Below are positions 24,373-35,400 of a stretch of DNA of 46,278 nt, piece by piece. The stretch is taken from NCBI RefSeq assembly GCF_014645795.1, contig NZ_BMMK01000011.1, positions 1 to 46,278 of the forward strand, in the 5' to 3' direction. Position 1 is the first letter of the stretch, and each line of letters begins with the position of its first letter. Source of the stretch: Longimycelium tulufanense (GTDB lineage Bacteria > Actinomycetota > Actinomycetes > Mycobacteriales > Pseudonocardiaceae). The position numbers and the translations under genes are program-made. The notes under the pieces were generated by a model. That model made no database searches, was not told the origin of the DNA, and saw only the letters and a list, made by a program, of their open reading frames with translations.

Positions 24373-27300
24373 CAGGTCGCCTCCGCCGCACACCACGTCC
24401 ACCCGCTCGATGCACCGCACGTCGGCGCCGCCCACGGGCATGTCCGACCTCGCCCACTCGGTCGGAAGGGTCCTCGCCATCCCGCAGCATGCTTGCCATC
24501 GCCGCGACCGTGGGTCGCTGGAAAAGATCCGCAACCGGCATCGTCCTACCCACGCGGTCGCTCAGTTCGGACATGACCTGGACTGCGCGTAGCGAGGTGC
24601 CGCCGAGCTCGAAGAAGTTGTCGTCAACGCCGATCTCCTCGGTACCGAGAACGCGACGCCACAGGTTCACCAGCTCCTGCTCGACATCGTCACGAGGGAC
24701 GGTGATGATGCGTCGCGTCGTCGGCTTACGCCGAGTTCGCCAGTTCTCGATCGCCGAGACGATGGAGTCCAGGTCACGGAGGTCATCTGCGATGTGTTGG
24801 TAGAGCGAGGACGGTAACCGGTACCCGCGAGCCGCCGTCGTAGCGGGCTCGGCCCGGTTGGTGTCCCGGGGCATTGCCGCTTCCGGCCGGAAGGTGAGGT
24901 GAGCCGCGGCGGAAGCGGCAACTATGAAGAGCGCCGTAGAACCGTCGTCGTGGAGTGTCTCGGCCGTGTCCTGGAAGAAGCGGCAAGCCGGTTCGTTCCG
25001 CCCGGAGTACTCGAAAGGGACCTCGACTTTGGCCAGTCCGCCCGCCAGAGCAAGCTCTCCCAGCTTGGAGAGCATCCGGTGCTCCACACCGCGGCCCAGT
25101 GCCCTGCAGCTGAGAAGGAACGTGTTGACCGTCAGCGTGTCGTCGACGGGCCGGTAGAGCATCGCGCCGACCAAACCGTAGTCACCGAACCGGTCGGTGA
25201 CGCGCACGGCGAGACACTCGACGCCCGATGCGAGTAGGTGATGCAGGTCGGTCTCGCTATGTCGGACGGCTCGTGTCGTGAACTGGTTCGTGCGTAGCGT
25301 GAGCTGCGCGACACGCGGGTAGTCCTCGGGAGTACAGCGCCGGATCTCTACCCGTAGATCCAGGCTGGTGAGGAAACCCTCGAAAGTCAACGATGAGTTT
25401 CGAAGGGAGCTCCGCCGTTTCTCCGCCAGGTAGCGGGCGGCTCTCGTGCGGTCCTCATCCGTGACCCGGGGACGGTCGAAGGCCCAGACGTGCTCCAAAA
25501 AGTCTGGAACCTCCGCCGCCACGTCCGGAATGCGTAGCACCACAGCATCCGGGCAATTCGCCAGCACCTCAGCACATTCGACCGGATCGTCATCGAGCAG
25601 CACGAAGCTGTCCGAGCTCAGGTTGAGCTCGTTGGCCAGCGACACGATGTTGGTCGATTTCGGCTTCCAGTTGAGCCGATGTGCCGTTAGCCGCTGGAGA
25701 GTGAGGGGCATGTCCATTCGGTGTGCGAAGACGGACAGCACGTCGCGACTGTCGTTTTTGCTGCAGAGTACGAGTAACGTTCCTTGCTCTTGCTGCCGAA
25801 TGGCGAATTCTTGTACCTTCCGCCTGGGTGTGTCGATCACCAGCTCAGCAGGGCTCTCCTCGCCACATGCGCCGGTCCACAATGTGTGGTCGCAGTCCAG
25901 CGCCAGGACCTTCACCGGGAGCTGGCGGGATGCAACGTACTTGCGTGCGATCACGGTGCCGAGTGCCGCAAAGTAGCGGACGGTGTAGGGGACGCGGCCG
26001 AGCTGGTCAGTGTACTCGTCATGCGGATTAGCCACCGGGTACAGGTCCTGTATCTGCTCCGGGGTGACCACGATGACGTCCGACTGGCTTTTGAGCCTGT
26101 CGACCATTTCCTGCTCCGCTATGCGGACCACCGCCTTGCGTCCGGGATCACTCGTGGGAACCGGCGACGATGGGCATACGACGACGATGCATGGTGCTGA
26201 GCTGAGCTGACGGTGGGTTCGCAGAGCTCGGACCAGATCTCGTGCGTTGCGTTCCATAAGCGTCGCCTCTGCGGAGCCACCGATGCGTGGTGGGGCTGCA
26301 GTGGGGCGCCGCGCGAAGACGTTGGTGAACCCCGTTCCCGTCAGTACGTCGTGCTGGTTGTCGACGACGACGTTGTATCCACGGTCAAGGAGCGTGGTAC
26401 GTATCTGTTCGACATCCTCACGGCGATGTACCTCGATCACGATCTGGCGTATGAGTGGCCAGTGCTCGTCCTGGATCCCGGAGAGGATGGCGTTCTCGCT
26501 TCCCTCCGTGTCGATCTTGAGCAGATCGACGCATTCGATGCCGTACTGCGAGATCACGCTGGACAGCGTCCTCGTCTCTCGTAGCGAGACGTCGGCGTCG
26601 AGACGCTCCTGTGTGAGCTGCTCTACGAGGGGGGCGAGGTGGGGGGAGTGCTCTGGGAGGCGGGGGCGCAACATGTTTCGGACGATGGTCCGGATGGCAG
26701 CACCATCCCGTGACGGATCCGCGACAAAGCTCGAGAAAGCGGGTGAGTTGCGGTAGAAGGTGAACGGTCTTCTCTGTGCCCTGTCCGCGAGCCCGAAGTT
26801 GAAGACCTTGGTGCCCGGGCAGTGCGCCGACGTGTTCATGCGCAGCACCTCGTACACCGGGGGCGCCGGTTCGAAGGCGTACACCCAGGAGTTCGGATAG
26901 TGGGCGTGAACGAAAAGGGTGAAAAGTCCGATGTTCGCGCCGACGTCGAGTACGCAGCACCCCTCGTGAAGCTCAACCCCGTGCTGGAGGTAGGACCGCC
27001 GAGAAAAGATCTCGTCGTAGAGGAAGTCGGTTTCATGGGAGACGAGATGTGCGATCTCGCCGATTCCTGGCAAGGTTCGGCGGGGCCAGTGGGGGGGAAG
27101 GGGCTGCCGGGGCTCGGCGGCTGACGCGAGGGGAGTAGCTCCGTTCCGGAGCCAGTCCGTGGGGCGAACCAGGACGACATTGGCGCCGTCCGTGTTGGTG
27201 GACATCGGGCTACCCGGGTCCAGCAGCTGCTGGAAAACCTGGTTGTATCCGGCGAACTCGATGTCTGCGGGCGTGTCGAGGGCGTGGAACCAGAACGACA

Positions 27301-28216
27301 GCGGTTCCTCGAGGGGTTCGGCGGTGAAGGTGGCGGCGACGACGATCCTGGGGCGGACAGTGGCGGGAGGGTCGGCTCGTTTGGGCAGTGGCAGCAGGCG
27401 CAGTCGGAGACCGGACATCTCGACGAGCGGACGCCCGTTGTCGTCCGTGATCAGGACGTCACCCTCGAGTTCGTCCGAACCGGGGGCGTGGGTGCGGATC
27501 CGGGCGTAGGCCCTACCGGTGGCGCCCGGTGACCGGTGAAGGAGAAGCTGGTTGCAACCGACGAGCGCGAAGGTGCGATCGGCAACATCAGCCGCGGCGG
27601 CGAGCACGTGTGTTGCGCTGTCGAGAACCGTTGGATGAATCAGGTAGCGGTGCAGCTCCTCGGCAACCCGTGCTGGTGCGCGCAGAACGCCCATGGCGGC
27701 TCTGTCTCGGACGTAACAGCGGCTGACAACTCGGAATGCCGGTCCGTAGTGGTTCCCGGTCCCACGTAACCGGTCGTACATCGCGTCGCCGGTCAGCTCC
27801 ACGCCCTGTGTCCAGTACGGTTGTGTTGGATCCAGGATTCCCGCTGTGTCCCCGCCCGTCCTCGTGGCAGGGCTACCGACCAGCGCTGTCGCGTGACGGA
27901 CTCCGGTGCCACTGGAGATGACACACTCCCGTCCGTTCTCGATGGGGGTTGAGAGCTGGACACGGACTTCGCGTGTGCCATACGGGGGAACGATGAAGAC
28001 GTGCTCGAATGAGATGTCGTTCACGACGGGCGGTGGTCGACGGTCGAGGTCGGTGGTGGCGGCCAGGGCCATCTCGAGATAGACGGAGCCGGGAAGCACC
28101 ACCGCTTCCTGGAGCCGATGGTCCACGAGGTACGGAAAGCGATCGACGCCGATATCGAGGACCCAGGGGCCGTTCGGGGACGTTGACCGCCCGCGCAGTG
28201 GACTGGACAGCGTCAT
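24362..28216 (-). CDS. Unusual multidomain protein DH - FkbM methyltransferase - FkbH - ACP
   Basis: A 1284-residue protein with no KS. Residues 1-290: PKS dehydratase fold (DHRLQEAVVLPG and HPTVLDSATH hold the His and Asp; the Gly of HxxxG is Glu). Residues ~385-640: FkbM-type methyltransferase (CCVLDVGANIGLF, LLKIDTEGSE). Residues ~665-1130: FkbH-like HAD domain with LDCDHTLWTGACGEE (DxDxT intact), LLDDDPVECAEV, and the GNAT-like C-terminal part. Residues ~1185-1250: carrier with DNFFELGGTSLRA. FkbH domains take 1,3-bisphosphoglycerate and load a glyceryl unit on an ACP; FkbM could O-methylate it. The dehydrogenases needed for methoxymalonyl-ACP are not seen, so a glyceryl-derived building block is more likely. 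The ATG overlaps the preceding stop as ATGA (28213-28216). The C-terminus ends in an Arg-rich tail. TTA codons at 27769 and 25777. Confidence 0.9.
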   Translation of the reverse strand: MTLSSPLRGRSTSPNGPWVLDIGVDRFPYLVDHRLQEAVVLPGSVYLEMALAATTDLDRRPPPVVNDISFEHVFIVPPYGTREVRVQLSTPIENGRECVISSGTGVRHATALVGSPATRTGGDTAGILDPTQPYWTQGVELTGDAMYDRLRGTGNHYGPAFRVVSRCYVRDRAAMGVLRAPARVAEELHRYLIHPTVLDSATHVLAAAADVADRTFALVGCNQLLLHRSPGATGRAYARIRTHAPGSDELEGDVLITDDNGRPLVEMSGLRLRLLPLPKRADPPATVRPRIVVAATFTAEPLEEPLSFWFHALDTPADIEFAGYNQVFQQLLDPGSPMSTNTDGANVVLVRPTDWLRNGATPLASAAEPRQPLPPHWPRRTLPGIGEIAHLVSHETDFLYDEIFSRRSYLQHGVELHEGCCVLDVGANIGLFTLFVHAHYPNSWVYAFEPAPPVYEVLRMNTSAHCPGTKVFNFGLADRAQRRPFTFYRNSPAFSSFVADPSRDGAAIRTIVRNMLRPRLPEHSPHLAPLVEQLTQERLDADVSLRETRTLSSVISQYGIECVDLLKIDTEGSENAILSGIQDEHWPLIRQIVIEVHRREDVEQIRTTLLDRGYNVVVDNQHDVLTGTGFTNVFARRPTAAPPRIGGSAEATLMERNARDLVRALRTHRQLSSAPCIVVVCPSSPVPTSDPGRKAVVRIAEQEMVDRLKSQSDVIVVTPEQIQDLYPVANPHDEYTDQLGRVPYTVRYFAALGTVIARKYVASRQLPVKVLALDCDHTLWTGACGEESPAELVIDTPRRKVQEFAIRQQEQGTLLVLCSKNDSRDVLSVFAHRMDMPLTLQRLTAHRLNWKPKSTNIVSLANELNLSSDSFVLLDDDPVECAEVLANCPDAVVLRIPDVAAEVPDFLEHVWAFDRPRVTDEDRTRAARYLAEKRRSSLRNSSLTFEGFLTSLDLRVEIRRCTPEDYPRVAQLTLRTNQFTTRAVRHSETDLHHLLASGVECLAVRVTDRFGDYGLVGAMLYRPVDDTLTVNTFLLSCRALGRGVEHRMLSKLGELALAGGLAKVEVPFEYSGRNEPACRFFQDTAETLHDDGSTALFIVAASAAAHLTFRPEAAMPRDTNRAEPATTAARGYRLPSSLYQHIADDLRDLDSIVSAIENWRTRRKPTTRRIITVPRDDVEQELVNLWRRVLGTEEIGVDDNFFELGGTSLRAVQVMSELSDRVGRTMPVADLFQRPTVAAMASMLRDGEDPSDRVGEVGHARGRRRRAVHRAGGRGVRRRRPDDG

Positions 28217-29496
28217 TGACGCGACTCCTTCAGACCCGCACAGACCGCCGGCACGAATACGCGGAAAATAGCCTTCATCCCCGTCCCCATGTTCGGGTTG
28301 ACGGCAATATTGGGCAGACGTTGACTGAAGAAGACACCGAGCAGCGGCTCTTCGGAACGGAGTTCCATCCAGCAGTATGTCATCTTGCTGCCGAGATGTT
28401 CCAACGTGTCGCGGCCCTGTCCGTAGGGCGTGCCGGAGCGCCGGTAGCCGAACCCCAAGGTGTGACCGAAACCGTGGTCCTCGACGAGCAGCCGGACGAT
28501 CTCCGGAGACAGCACCCTCCGGCTTCCCAGATAGCCGCCGTCGCGAAGCACCCGGAGAAAGGTCAGCAGGTCGGAGACGGTTGTATACATTCCCCCGTCC
28601 GGGAAGACGTAACGCCAGCCGCGACGGAACTTGTCCCAGCCACCGTTCGGCCCGGGAGCGACCTCCGGCGGCATCGCGCCGTCCCGGGTGATCAGCGTGA
28701 CGTCGGCGATCCTGGACCGCTGGCTCGCCGAGACCCCCTCGTCGATCCGCTGGTCGAGCAGGACGTCACCGGTCTTCTGGGCCACGAAGAACGAATCGGT
28801 CATGCCGAGCGGGCCGAACAACCGCTCCTTCACGAAGAGGTTGACCGACTGTCCGGACAGCATCTCGACGATCCGTGCCGCCACTACATGGTTGATCGGG
28901 CTGTAGAGGTACTCTGTGCCCGGTGCGGTGAGCGGCTCGTAGTATTCCATGAAGTACCGGCTGACCTGCTCAACCGTCTGTGTTCGGGCGGGACAGCAAC
29001 GACCATCGACAAAAACGTACTCGTTGGTGCCGCCCGGGTAACACGTCCACGCCGAGGTCGGACCGAGTTCTGTGCCGGCTTCCGGGCAGTGGGGTAGTGG
29101 TCCGTCCGGGTCGTTGCACGGTGTCCTGGGGCTCTTGGTGTAGTGCTGAATAGTGGGCAGGCCGGAGGTGTGCTGCAGAAGGTGCCGTACGCGGATCTGC
29201 CGCTTGACCGGACTCCATGCGTACGCCTCCATTCCGGGGAGCCGCCACACCTCGGCCTCGACGTCCAACCGTCCGCGCTCCTGCAGGGCCAGCAGGACCG
29301 CGGTGGCGGTGAACGCCTTGGACATGGTGCCGATCTCACAGATCTTGTCGGGGGGCCAGTCGCCGACCGTCCCGACCAGGGGACCGTCCGACCGGGTCTC
29401 GACGGCGAAGACCGCGCCGGGCAGGTTGGCCGGGTCGTTGCGATGCGCCGCCCGGACCTCGTCCACAACTCGGTCCCACCACACGGGTTCACCCAT
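28213..29496 (-). CDS. Beta-lactamase-fold (class C / SxxK) enzyme B, Thr in place of the nucleophile Ser
   Basis: A 427-residue protein of the class C beta-lactamase/DD-peptidase/esterase fold, without signal peptide. The motif 1 region reads EIGTMSKAFTA: aligned with its paralogue at 35623 (NIGSMTKTFTA) the nucleophile serine is threonine 57 and the lysine is 60. The motif 2 region is YLYSPIN (Tyr present, no YxN Asn) and motif 3 is EHLGSKMT (HxG). An insert rich in Cys and Pro (about residues 125-170, with RCC) separates motifs 1 and 2. ATG 29496 has GGAGGACAGG upstream and overlaps the NRPS-PKS stop by 8 bases; its own stop overlaps the next start as ATGA. Cytoplasmic relatives include LovD-type acyltransferases and PBP-type thioesterases that unload carrier proteins, so acyl transfer or release is the leading idea. 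The Thr change may mean altered or lost catalysis. Confidence 0.85.
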   Translation of the reverse strand: MGEPVWWDRVVDEVRAAHRNDPANLPGAVFAVETRSDGPLVGTVGDWPPDKICEIGTMSKAFTATAVLLALQERGRLDVEAEVWRLPGMEAYAWSPVKRQIRVRHLLQHTSGLPTIQHYTKSPRTPCNDPDGPLPHCPEAGTELGPTSAWTCYPGGTNEYVFVDGRCCPARTQTVEQVSRYFMEYYEPLTAPGTEYLYSPINHVVAARIVEMLSGQSVNLFVKERLFGPLGMTDSFFVAQKTGDVLLDQRIDEGVSASQRSRIADVTLITRDGAMPPEVAPGPNGGWDKFRRGWRYVFPDGGMYTTVSDLLTFLRVLRDGGYLGSRRVLSPEIVRLLVEDHGFGHTLGFGYRRSGTPYGQGRDTLEHLGSKMTYCWMELRSEEPLLGVFFSQRLPNIAVNPNMGTGMKAIFRVFVPAVCAGLKESRQ

Positions 29497-32400
29497 CCTG
29501 TCCTCCGAGACGTTCTCGCACTGTCGCGACCTCCCGGGACAGCCGGAACACCTGCTCGATTCGATCTGCCAGCTCCTCGACCGTCGGTGCTTCCACGAGT
29601 GCAAGCACGGGAAGATCGATCCCGAACGTGGTACTGAGCCGCCCTACGACGTCGGGAAGCATCACCGAGTGTCCACCGAGGTCGTAGAAGTTGTCCCGCA
29701 CGCCGATCGGGACGTCTCCGAGAACGGCTCGCCACACCGCGGTAACGGCTGCTTCCGTGGGTGTTCGGGGTGATTGCGTGGCGACCCGCTGGTCCTCTGC
29801 CCGTTGATCGGGGGCGGGAGCAGGTTCGGGAGGTGAGGAATCGACGGCAGGTATCGCGGCGAGGCCGGCCGAACCGCCGGACTGGTACCAGAAGCGTCGA
29901 TGCTCGAAGGGATAGGTGGGGAGCGGCACCCTGTTCCGGTGTTCGTCGGCGGTGAAAGCCGACCAGTCCACCTCGGCTCCCGCGAGCCAGAGCCTGCCCA
30001 GGGCACCGAGTACGTCGTCAAGTTCCGTCCGTCCGGACCGTGACTCGGGCAACGACGGCAGCACGCGGGACGAGATCCGCTGTTGCCGGGCGATCGAGGA
30101 AAGAACGTGGCCCGGCCCGACCTCCAGGAGAATGGACGGTCCCAGCTGTGTCAACGCCTGGAAGCCGTCGCGTAGCCGGACCGGATGCCGGAGTTGTTGT
30201 GCCCAGTAGTCGGGAGAGGTCGCGTCCGTCGGACGGATCCAGGTACCATGAACATTCGATACGAACGGAATTTCCGGCTCTCGCAGGGAAACTTGCCGAA
30301 CCTGCTGCGCGAAGGGTTCGAGTACCGGGTCCATCATCGGCGAGTGGAAGGCCCGAGAGACAGCGAGCGGTTGAACGGGAACCGTGCGCTCGCGGAGAAT
30401 TCGCTCCAGCCTGCGAACCGGGCCCGTTCCGCCGGAGACGACGCACTGGGACTCGCCGTTGACCGCCGCGAGCGTTACCTCACCGTCGAGGTGAGGTACC
30501 AGTTCCTCCGCCGGAAGCTGGACGGCGAGCATCGCCCCCGCAGGCTGTGCCTGCATCAGCCTGGCTCGTGCAGCGACCACCGACACGGCGTCCTCGAGTG
30601 AGAAGACCCCGGCCAGGCATGCGGCGGTCAGTTCGCCGACGCTGTGGCCGATCATCGCCACCGGACGTAGGTCCCAGCGGAGCCACAGACCGGCCAGCGC
30701 GTACTCCGTGGTGAACAGTGCAGGTTGGGCGAACAGGGTCTCGTCGAGTCGTCCGTCCTCGGAGTAGAGCACTTCTCGTAGATCAGCTGAGAGGTAGGGC
30801 TCAAAAAGCTCGGCACATCGGTCCACCCTGCGGCGGAACTCCCGCTCGAAGCGGTACAGGTCCCGACCCATCGCGGTGCGCTGGGCGCCTTGGCCGGGAA
30901 ACATGAAGACCACGTTCGGGGTTTGTGCCGGACACATCTCCGTCCATACGCCCTGCGAGTTGGGATCACGCAGCTTTCGCCCCGCGTCGTCGCGGTCGCA
31001 TACGACGGCACGGCGGTATGAGAGCGGTGTCCTACCGGAGCGCAGGGTGTGAGCGACATCGGCAAGGTTTCCCTGCGGGTTTCGGGAGATGTGGTCGGCG
31101 AGCGCGACACTGGACGCGTGGAGAGCGGTAGCGGTGCGTGCGGAAAGCAGCAGCAGTTGACGCGGTCGCGACGGACTCGACGAACGAAGCCGCGGTGGTT
31201 CCTCGAGAACCACGTGGGCGTTGGTCCCACCGACCCCGAGCGCGTTGACAGCAGCCCGCCGGCGAGCGTTCCCGGCAGGCCAGGGCGACAGCTTGTCGTT
31301 CACCTGGAAGGGTGTGCTGTCGAAGTCGATCTCCGGGTTGGGCCGGTGGAAGTGCAGGGTTGCGGGAATCTCGCCGTGCCGCAGCGCGAGGATCGTCTTC
31401 AGCAGCCCGGCCACACCCGCAGCGGCATCCAGGTGGCCGACGTTCGACTTGACGGATCCGATGGCGCAGAAGCCGCTGTCCGGGGTGAACATTCGGTAGG
31501 CACGTGTCAATGCAGCTACCTCGACAGGGTCACCCACGGCCGTCCCGGTTCCGTGTGCCTCGATGTATGAGATGGTGCGTGGGTCCACGCCGGCGTCACC
31601 GAGGGCCTCCACCACGGCGGCCGCCTGGCGTTCGACACTCGGCGCTGCGTAGCTGACCTTCATCGAGCCGTCGTTGTTGACCGCCGAGCCCTTGATGACC
31701 GCGTGGATCGTGTCCCCGTCAGCCACCGCGTCGTCGAGTCGCTTGAGGACGACGAGACCAACGCCGCTGCCGAAGATCGTTCCTCCTGCCGCCGCGTCGA
31801 AGGGGCGGCAGTGCCCGTCCGGACTGAGGATCCCTCCCCTGTCGTGCAGGTATCCGGCGCGGTGCGGGACACGTACCGACACCCCCCCGGCCAAGGCCAT
31901 GTCGCATTCCCCGTACAGCAGGCTTTGTACGGCGAGATGCACGGCGACCAGGGAGGTGGAGCATGCGGTCTGCACCGCGAGGCTGGGACCGGTTAACCCG
32001 AGCTTGTACGACACGCGGGTGGTGAGGAAGTCCTTGTCGCTACTCGCCAGCATCATTACGTAGTCGTCGACGAAGCGAGGTTGCAGACCACTGTGCATCA
32101 GGTAGGTGTTGAAGGCGGCACCACCATAGACACCAGTGCGGACATTCTGTTGGCCGGGGGTGTAGCCGGCGTTTTCGAGCGCGGTCCATGCACACTCGAG
32201 GAACAACCGGTGCTGCGGATCGATGAGTTCTGCTTCCTTCGGGGTGTAGCCGAAGAAGGCGGCATCGAAGAGCGATGGATCGTCGAGAACAGGTGCGGCA
32301 CGTACATAGTCGGGGTGTGCGAGGAGTGTCGGGTCGACGCCGGCGCTGGCCAGGTCCTTGGTGCTGAAGAAGGAGATCGACTCGACGCCCGACCTCAGGT

Positions 32401-35400
32401 TGGCCCAGTACCGGTCCAGGTCGCTGGCGCCGGGGAAGCGTCCGGCCATCCCGACAACTGCGACCTCGGGGTGTCCGTCTTGCGGCGGTTCGGGGTGGCG
32501 GCGGGTCGCGCGTTTCCGCGCCCGCCGCCTCTCGCCGAAATGTTGTTCCGCCACGAGTGGCTGGGACGCCTTGTTCTCACCGGTGAGCGCCGTGCTCAGT
32601 GCGCGCACGGTCGGCCGGTCGAACAGTCGGACGAGTGGGAAGTCAGGGTCGAGGACGCGGCGCAGCTCCGCGACGAGCTGGGCTGCCTTCAACGAGTTGC
32701 CACCGATTTCGAAGAAATTGTCGGACGGGTCCACGTCCGGTAGGTCGAGCACCCGTTTCCAGATGTCGCTGACGATCTCCTCGACCCTGGAACGGGTGAT
32801 CGGTTGTGGACCTTCCGGAACCGGAACGGGCTCGGGTAGCGCCCGGTGATCCACCTTGCCGTTCGGGGTCAACGGAAGCTGTTCCAAAATGACGAACGAG
32901 GACGGAACCAGGTAGTCGGGCAGTATCTCCCGAAGCCGACGGCGAAGCTGTGGCCCCAGCACCCGCGCGGCTTCGGCGGCGCCCGGGTTGCTGGTGTAGC
33001 CAGGGGGGAAGAGCCTGCGGCCTCCCTGCATGGGCAGCGGACACCGCACCGAAACGGACCCGTCGTGGAAGACGACGTCGTATCTGTCCAAGTCGCTGCC
33101 CCAGCTGATTTCCGTGGCCAGGGAAAGGCGGTCACCAAGGAGCCAGAACTCCTCGGCATCGGCACCGGTGACAGCACAGTGCCGGCTTTGCGCCTTCAGC
33201 TGTCCGACGGTGGCTGACTTCCTTTCCGTGACCAGTTGACGGGCGCGGACTAATGAGCGGACGCGCTCGTTCGGTACGCCACGGATTCCCAAAGGGTGTT
33301 GGCCTGCGGCCAAGATGTGCTCGAGCCGGGCTAGGTCCAGATCCGCGGACCAGTCGTGCCAGGCGGGCTCGGCCTCGGGGGCAGCCTTGCTGCCGGAACG
33401 GAGCATCACGTCGTAGCGGAAGCATGTGAGTTCGTTGACGTAACACCCGCGCTTGAGCTGCACGCTGATGTTCCGGATGTCGGGTATCCGTGTTGGCAGC
33501 GCGCGGAACAGGTCCGGGTCGACAACCAGTTCCTGCTCCCGGTTCATCCGCCCGGCGACCCGGCGACACAGCTGCTCGACAGGGAGCGAGTCGGGTGCCC
33601 GCTCCAGTTCCACCGACAGATGGAAGACCTCGAGTAACGGAAGGCTCCGGACGTCTCCGATGAAGATCGAACCGCCGGGACATAGCAGACGGACGGCTTG
33701 GTCCAGCACGTCGACGAGGTACTCGGCGCTGGGAAAATGCTGGGCAACCGAGTTGAGGATGACCGTGTCGAACGTTCCTGGTTCCAGCCCGGAGAAGTCG
33801 TGTGCCGGCCGCTGGAGCAGTCTCACGTGGGGCAACGAAGGCTCGTGCGCTTCCAGTAGGCTCCGAAGATGACCGATCGCTACCGACGAGAAATCGGTCC
33901 CGTGGTAGAGGTCGCAGTGGGGAGCGACACGGAAAAGCAGCAGACCGGTACCGCACCCGATCTCCAGTACCCGGCGAGGCCGTAGGGCAAGGATGCGACG
34001 GACCGTGTGGTCGACCTGTTCCCGCATCTCTTCGGGTGGGAATGGACGCCGGGTGTAACTGTTGACCCAGCCGGTGATGTTGAACGACGGGTCCTTCCGC
34101 GCGTGGGGGTCGTCGTCGATTCCCCGGTAGATCACGTCCTCGTACAGGTCCCGCCAGCGGCCGAGGACATGCCGGTCCTGGGCGGTTCGTCGGTCCCGCT
34201 CCGGCACGACGTAGGCGACCAGTTGCTTCTCTCCCGACGGCTGCTCCCGGACCAGGACGACGCTCTGCCGCACCTCGGGAAGCCCGTGCAGGGCGGCCTC
34301 GACCTCGCCCGGTTCAACGCGGAACCCGTGCAGCTTGACCTGCCGGTCCCGCCTCCCCAGGAACTCCAGGACCCCGTCCGTGCGGTACCGTGCAAGGTCT
34401 CCGCTGCGGAACAGACGGGCATCAGGAACATGGCTGAACGGGTTCGGGACGAAGCGCTCCCGGGTCAGCTCCGGCCGGTTCAGGTAGCCCAGCGCCAAGC
34501 CGTCACCGCCAAGGTACAGCTCACCCGTCTCGCCGACGTCCACCGGTCGCAGTTGCTCGTCGAGCAGGTAGACCTGCGTGTTGGAGACCGGGCGCCCGAT
34601 AGGAACGGTTGTGTCACCCTCGGGAACCTCTCGCACCAGCTGCCAGGTGGAGAACGTCGTGTTCTCCGTGGGCCCGTATGCATTGAGGAAACGGCGAGGT
34701 GGGCCGGACACCAGCACCCGCCGCACCCACCGGGCATCCAGGGACTCACCTCCGACGAGTAGATGGGTGACCGTGGCGAAGGCGTCCGGTACTGCAGCGG
34801 CAATGACGTTGAACAGCGCGGAAGTCAGCCACAATACGCTGATCCGCAGCTCGCGAATACGGGAGGCGAACTCCTGGGGTGCGAGGAGCCAGTCGGGTGG
34901 GATGATGACGAGGCTGGCACCGTTGGACAGGGCACCCCAAATCTCGAACGTGGCCGCATCGAAGGACACGTTCGACGCGTGCGCGACGCGGTCCCTGGGG
35001 TTGATCTGGATGTAGTTCGTCTCCCGGACCAGACGGACAATCGCCCGATGGGGTATCAAGCTTCCATTCGGACACCCGGTTGACCCCGAGGTGTACATGA
35101 CGCACGCGACATCATCCGCACGTGCGCTCTCATCCGGATCATTGGTGACAGTGTCCCCACCGTTGGTGTTTGCTTGGTCGACGCACACGACCTCACCGGC
35201 GAAAGGGGGAAGCAGGTCGGCAAGGTCACTTCTACTCAAGACCAGTGAGATCCCGGCGTCCTTGAGCAGGAATCCCAGGCGTCGCTGTGGTGCTGTGGGG
35301 TCGAGCGGTACGTAGGCCCCGCCCGCGCGCAGTATGCCCAGCATGGCGGTCACCAGGTCGATGGACCGTTCGATACAGATGCCCACGGGCGTACCGTGCT

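Noticed and set aside
24373-24534. Longer N-terminus for the KS-AT-ACP protein
   Set aside because: It would overlap the ACP-bearing end of the preceding gene by 173 bases, lacks KS docking features, and a strong ribosome site precedes the ATG at 24372.
28009-29097. Plus-strand 362-codon frame opposite SxxK enzyme B
   Set aside because: It is the complement of a well-supported minus-strand gene; its protein has no family features.
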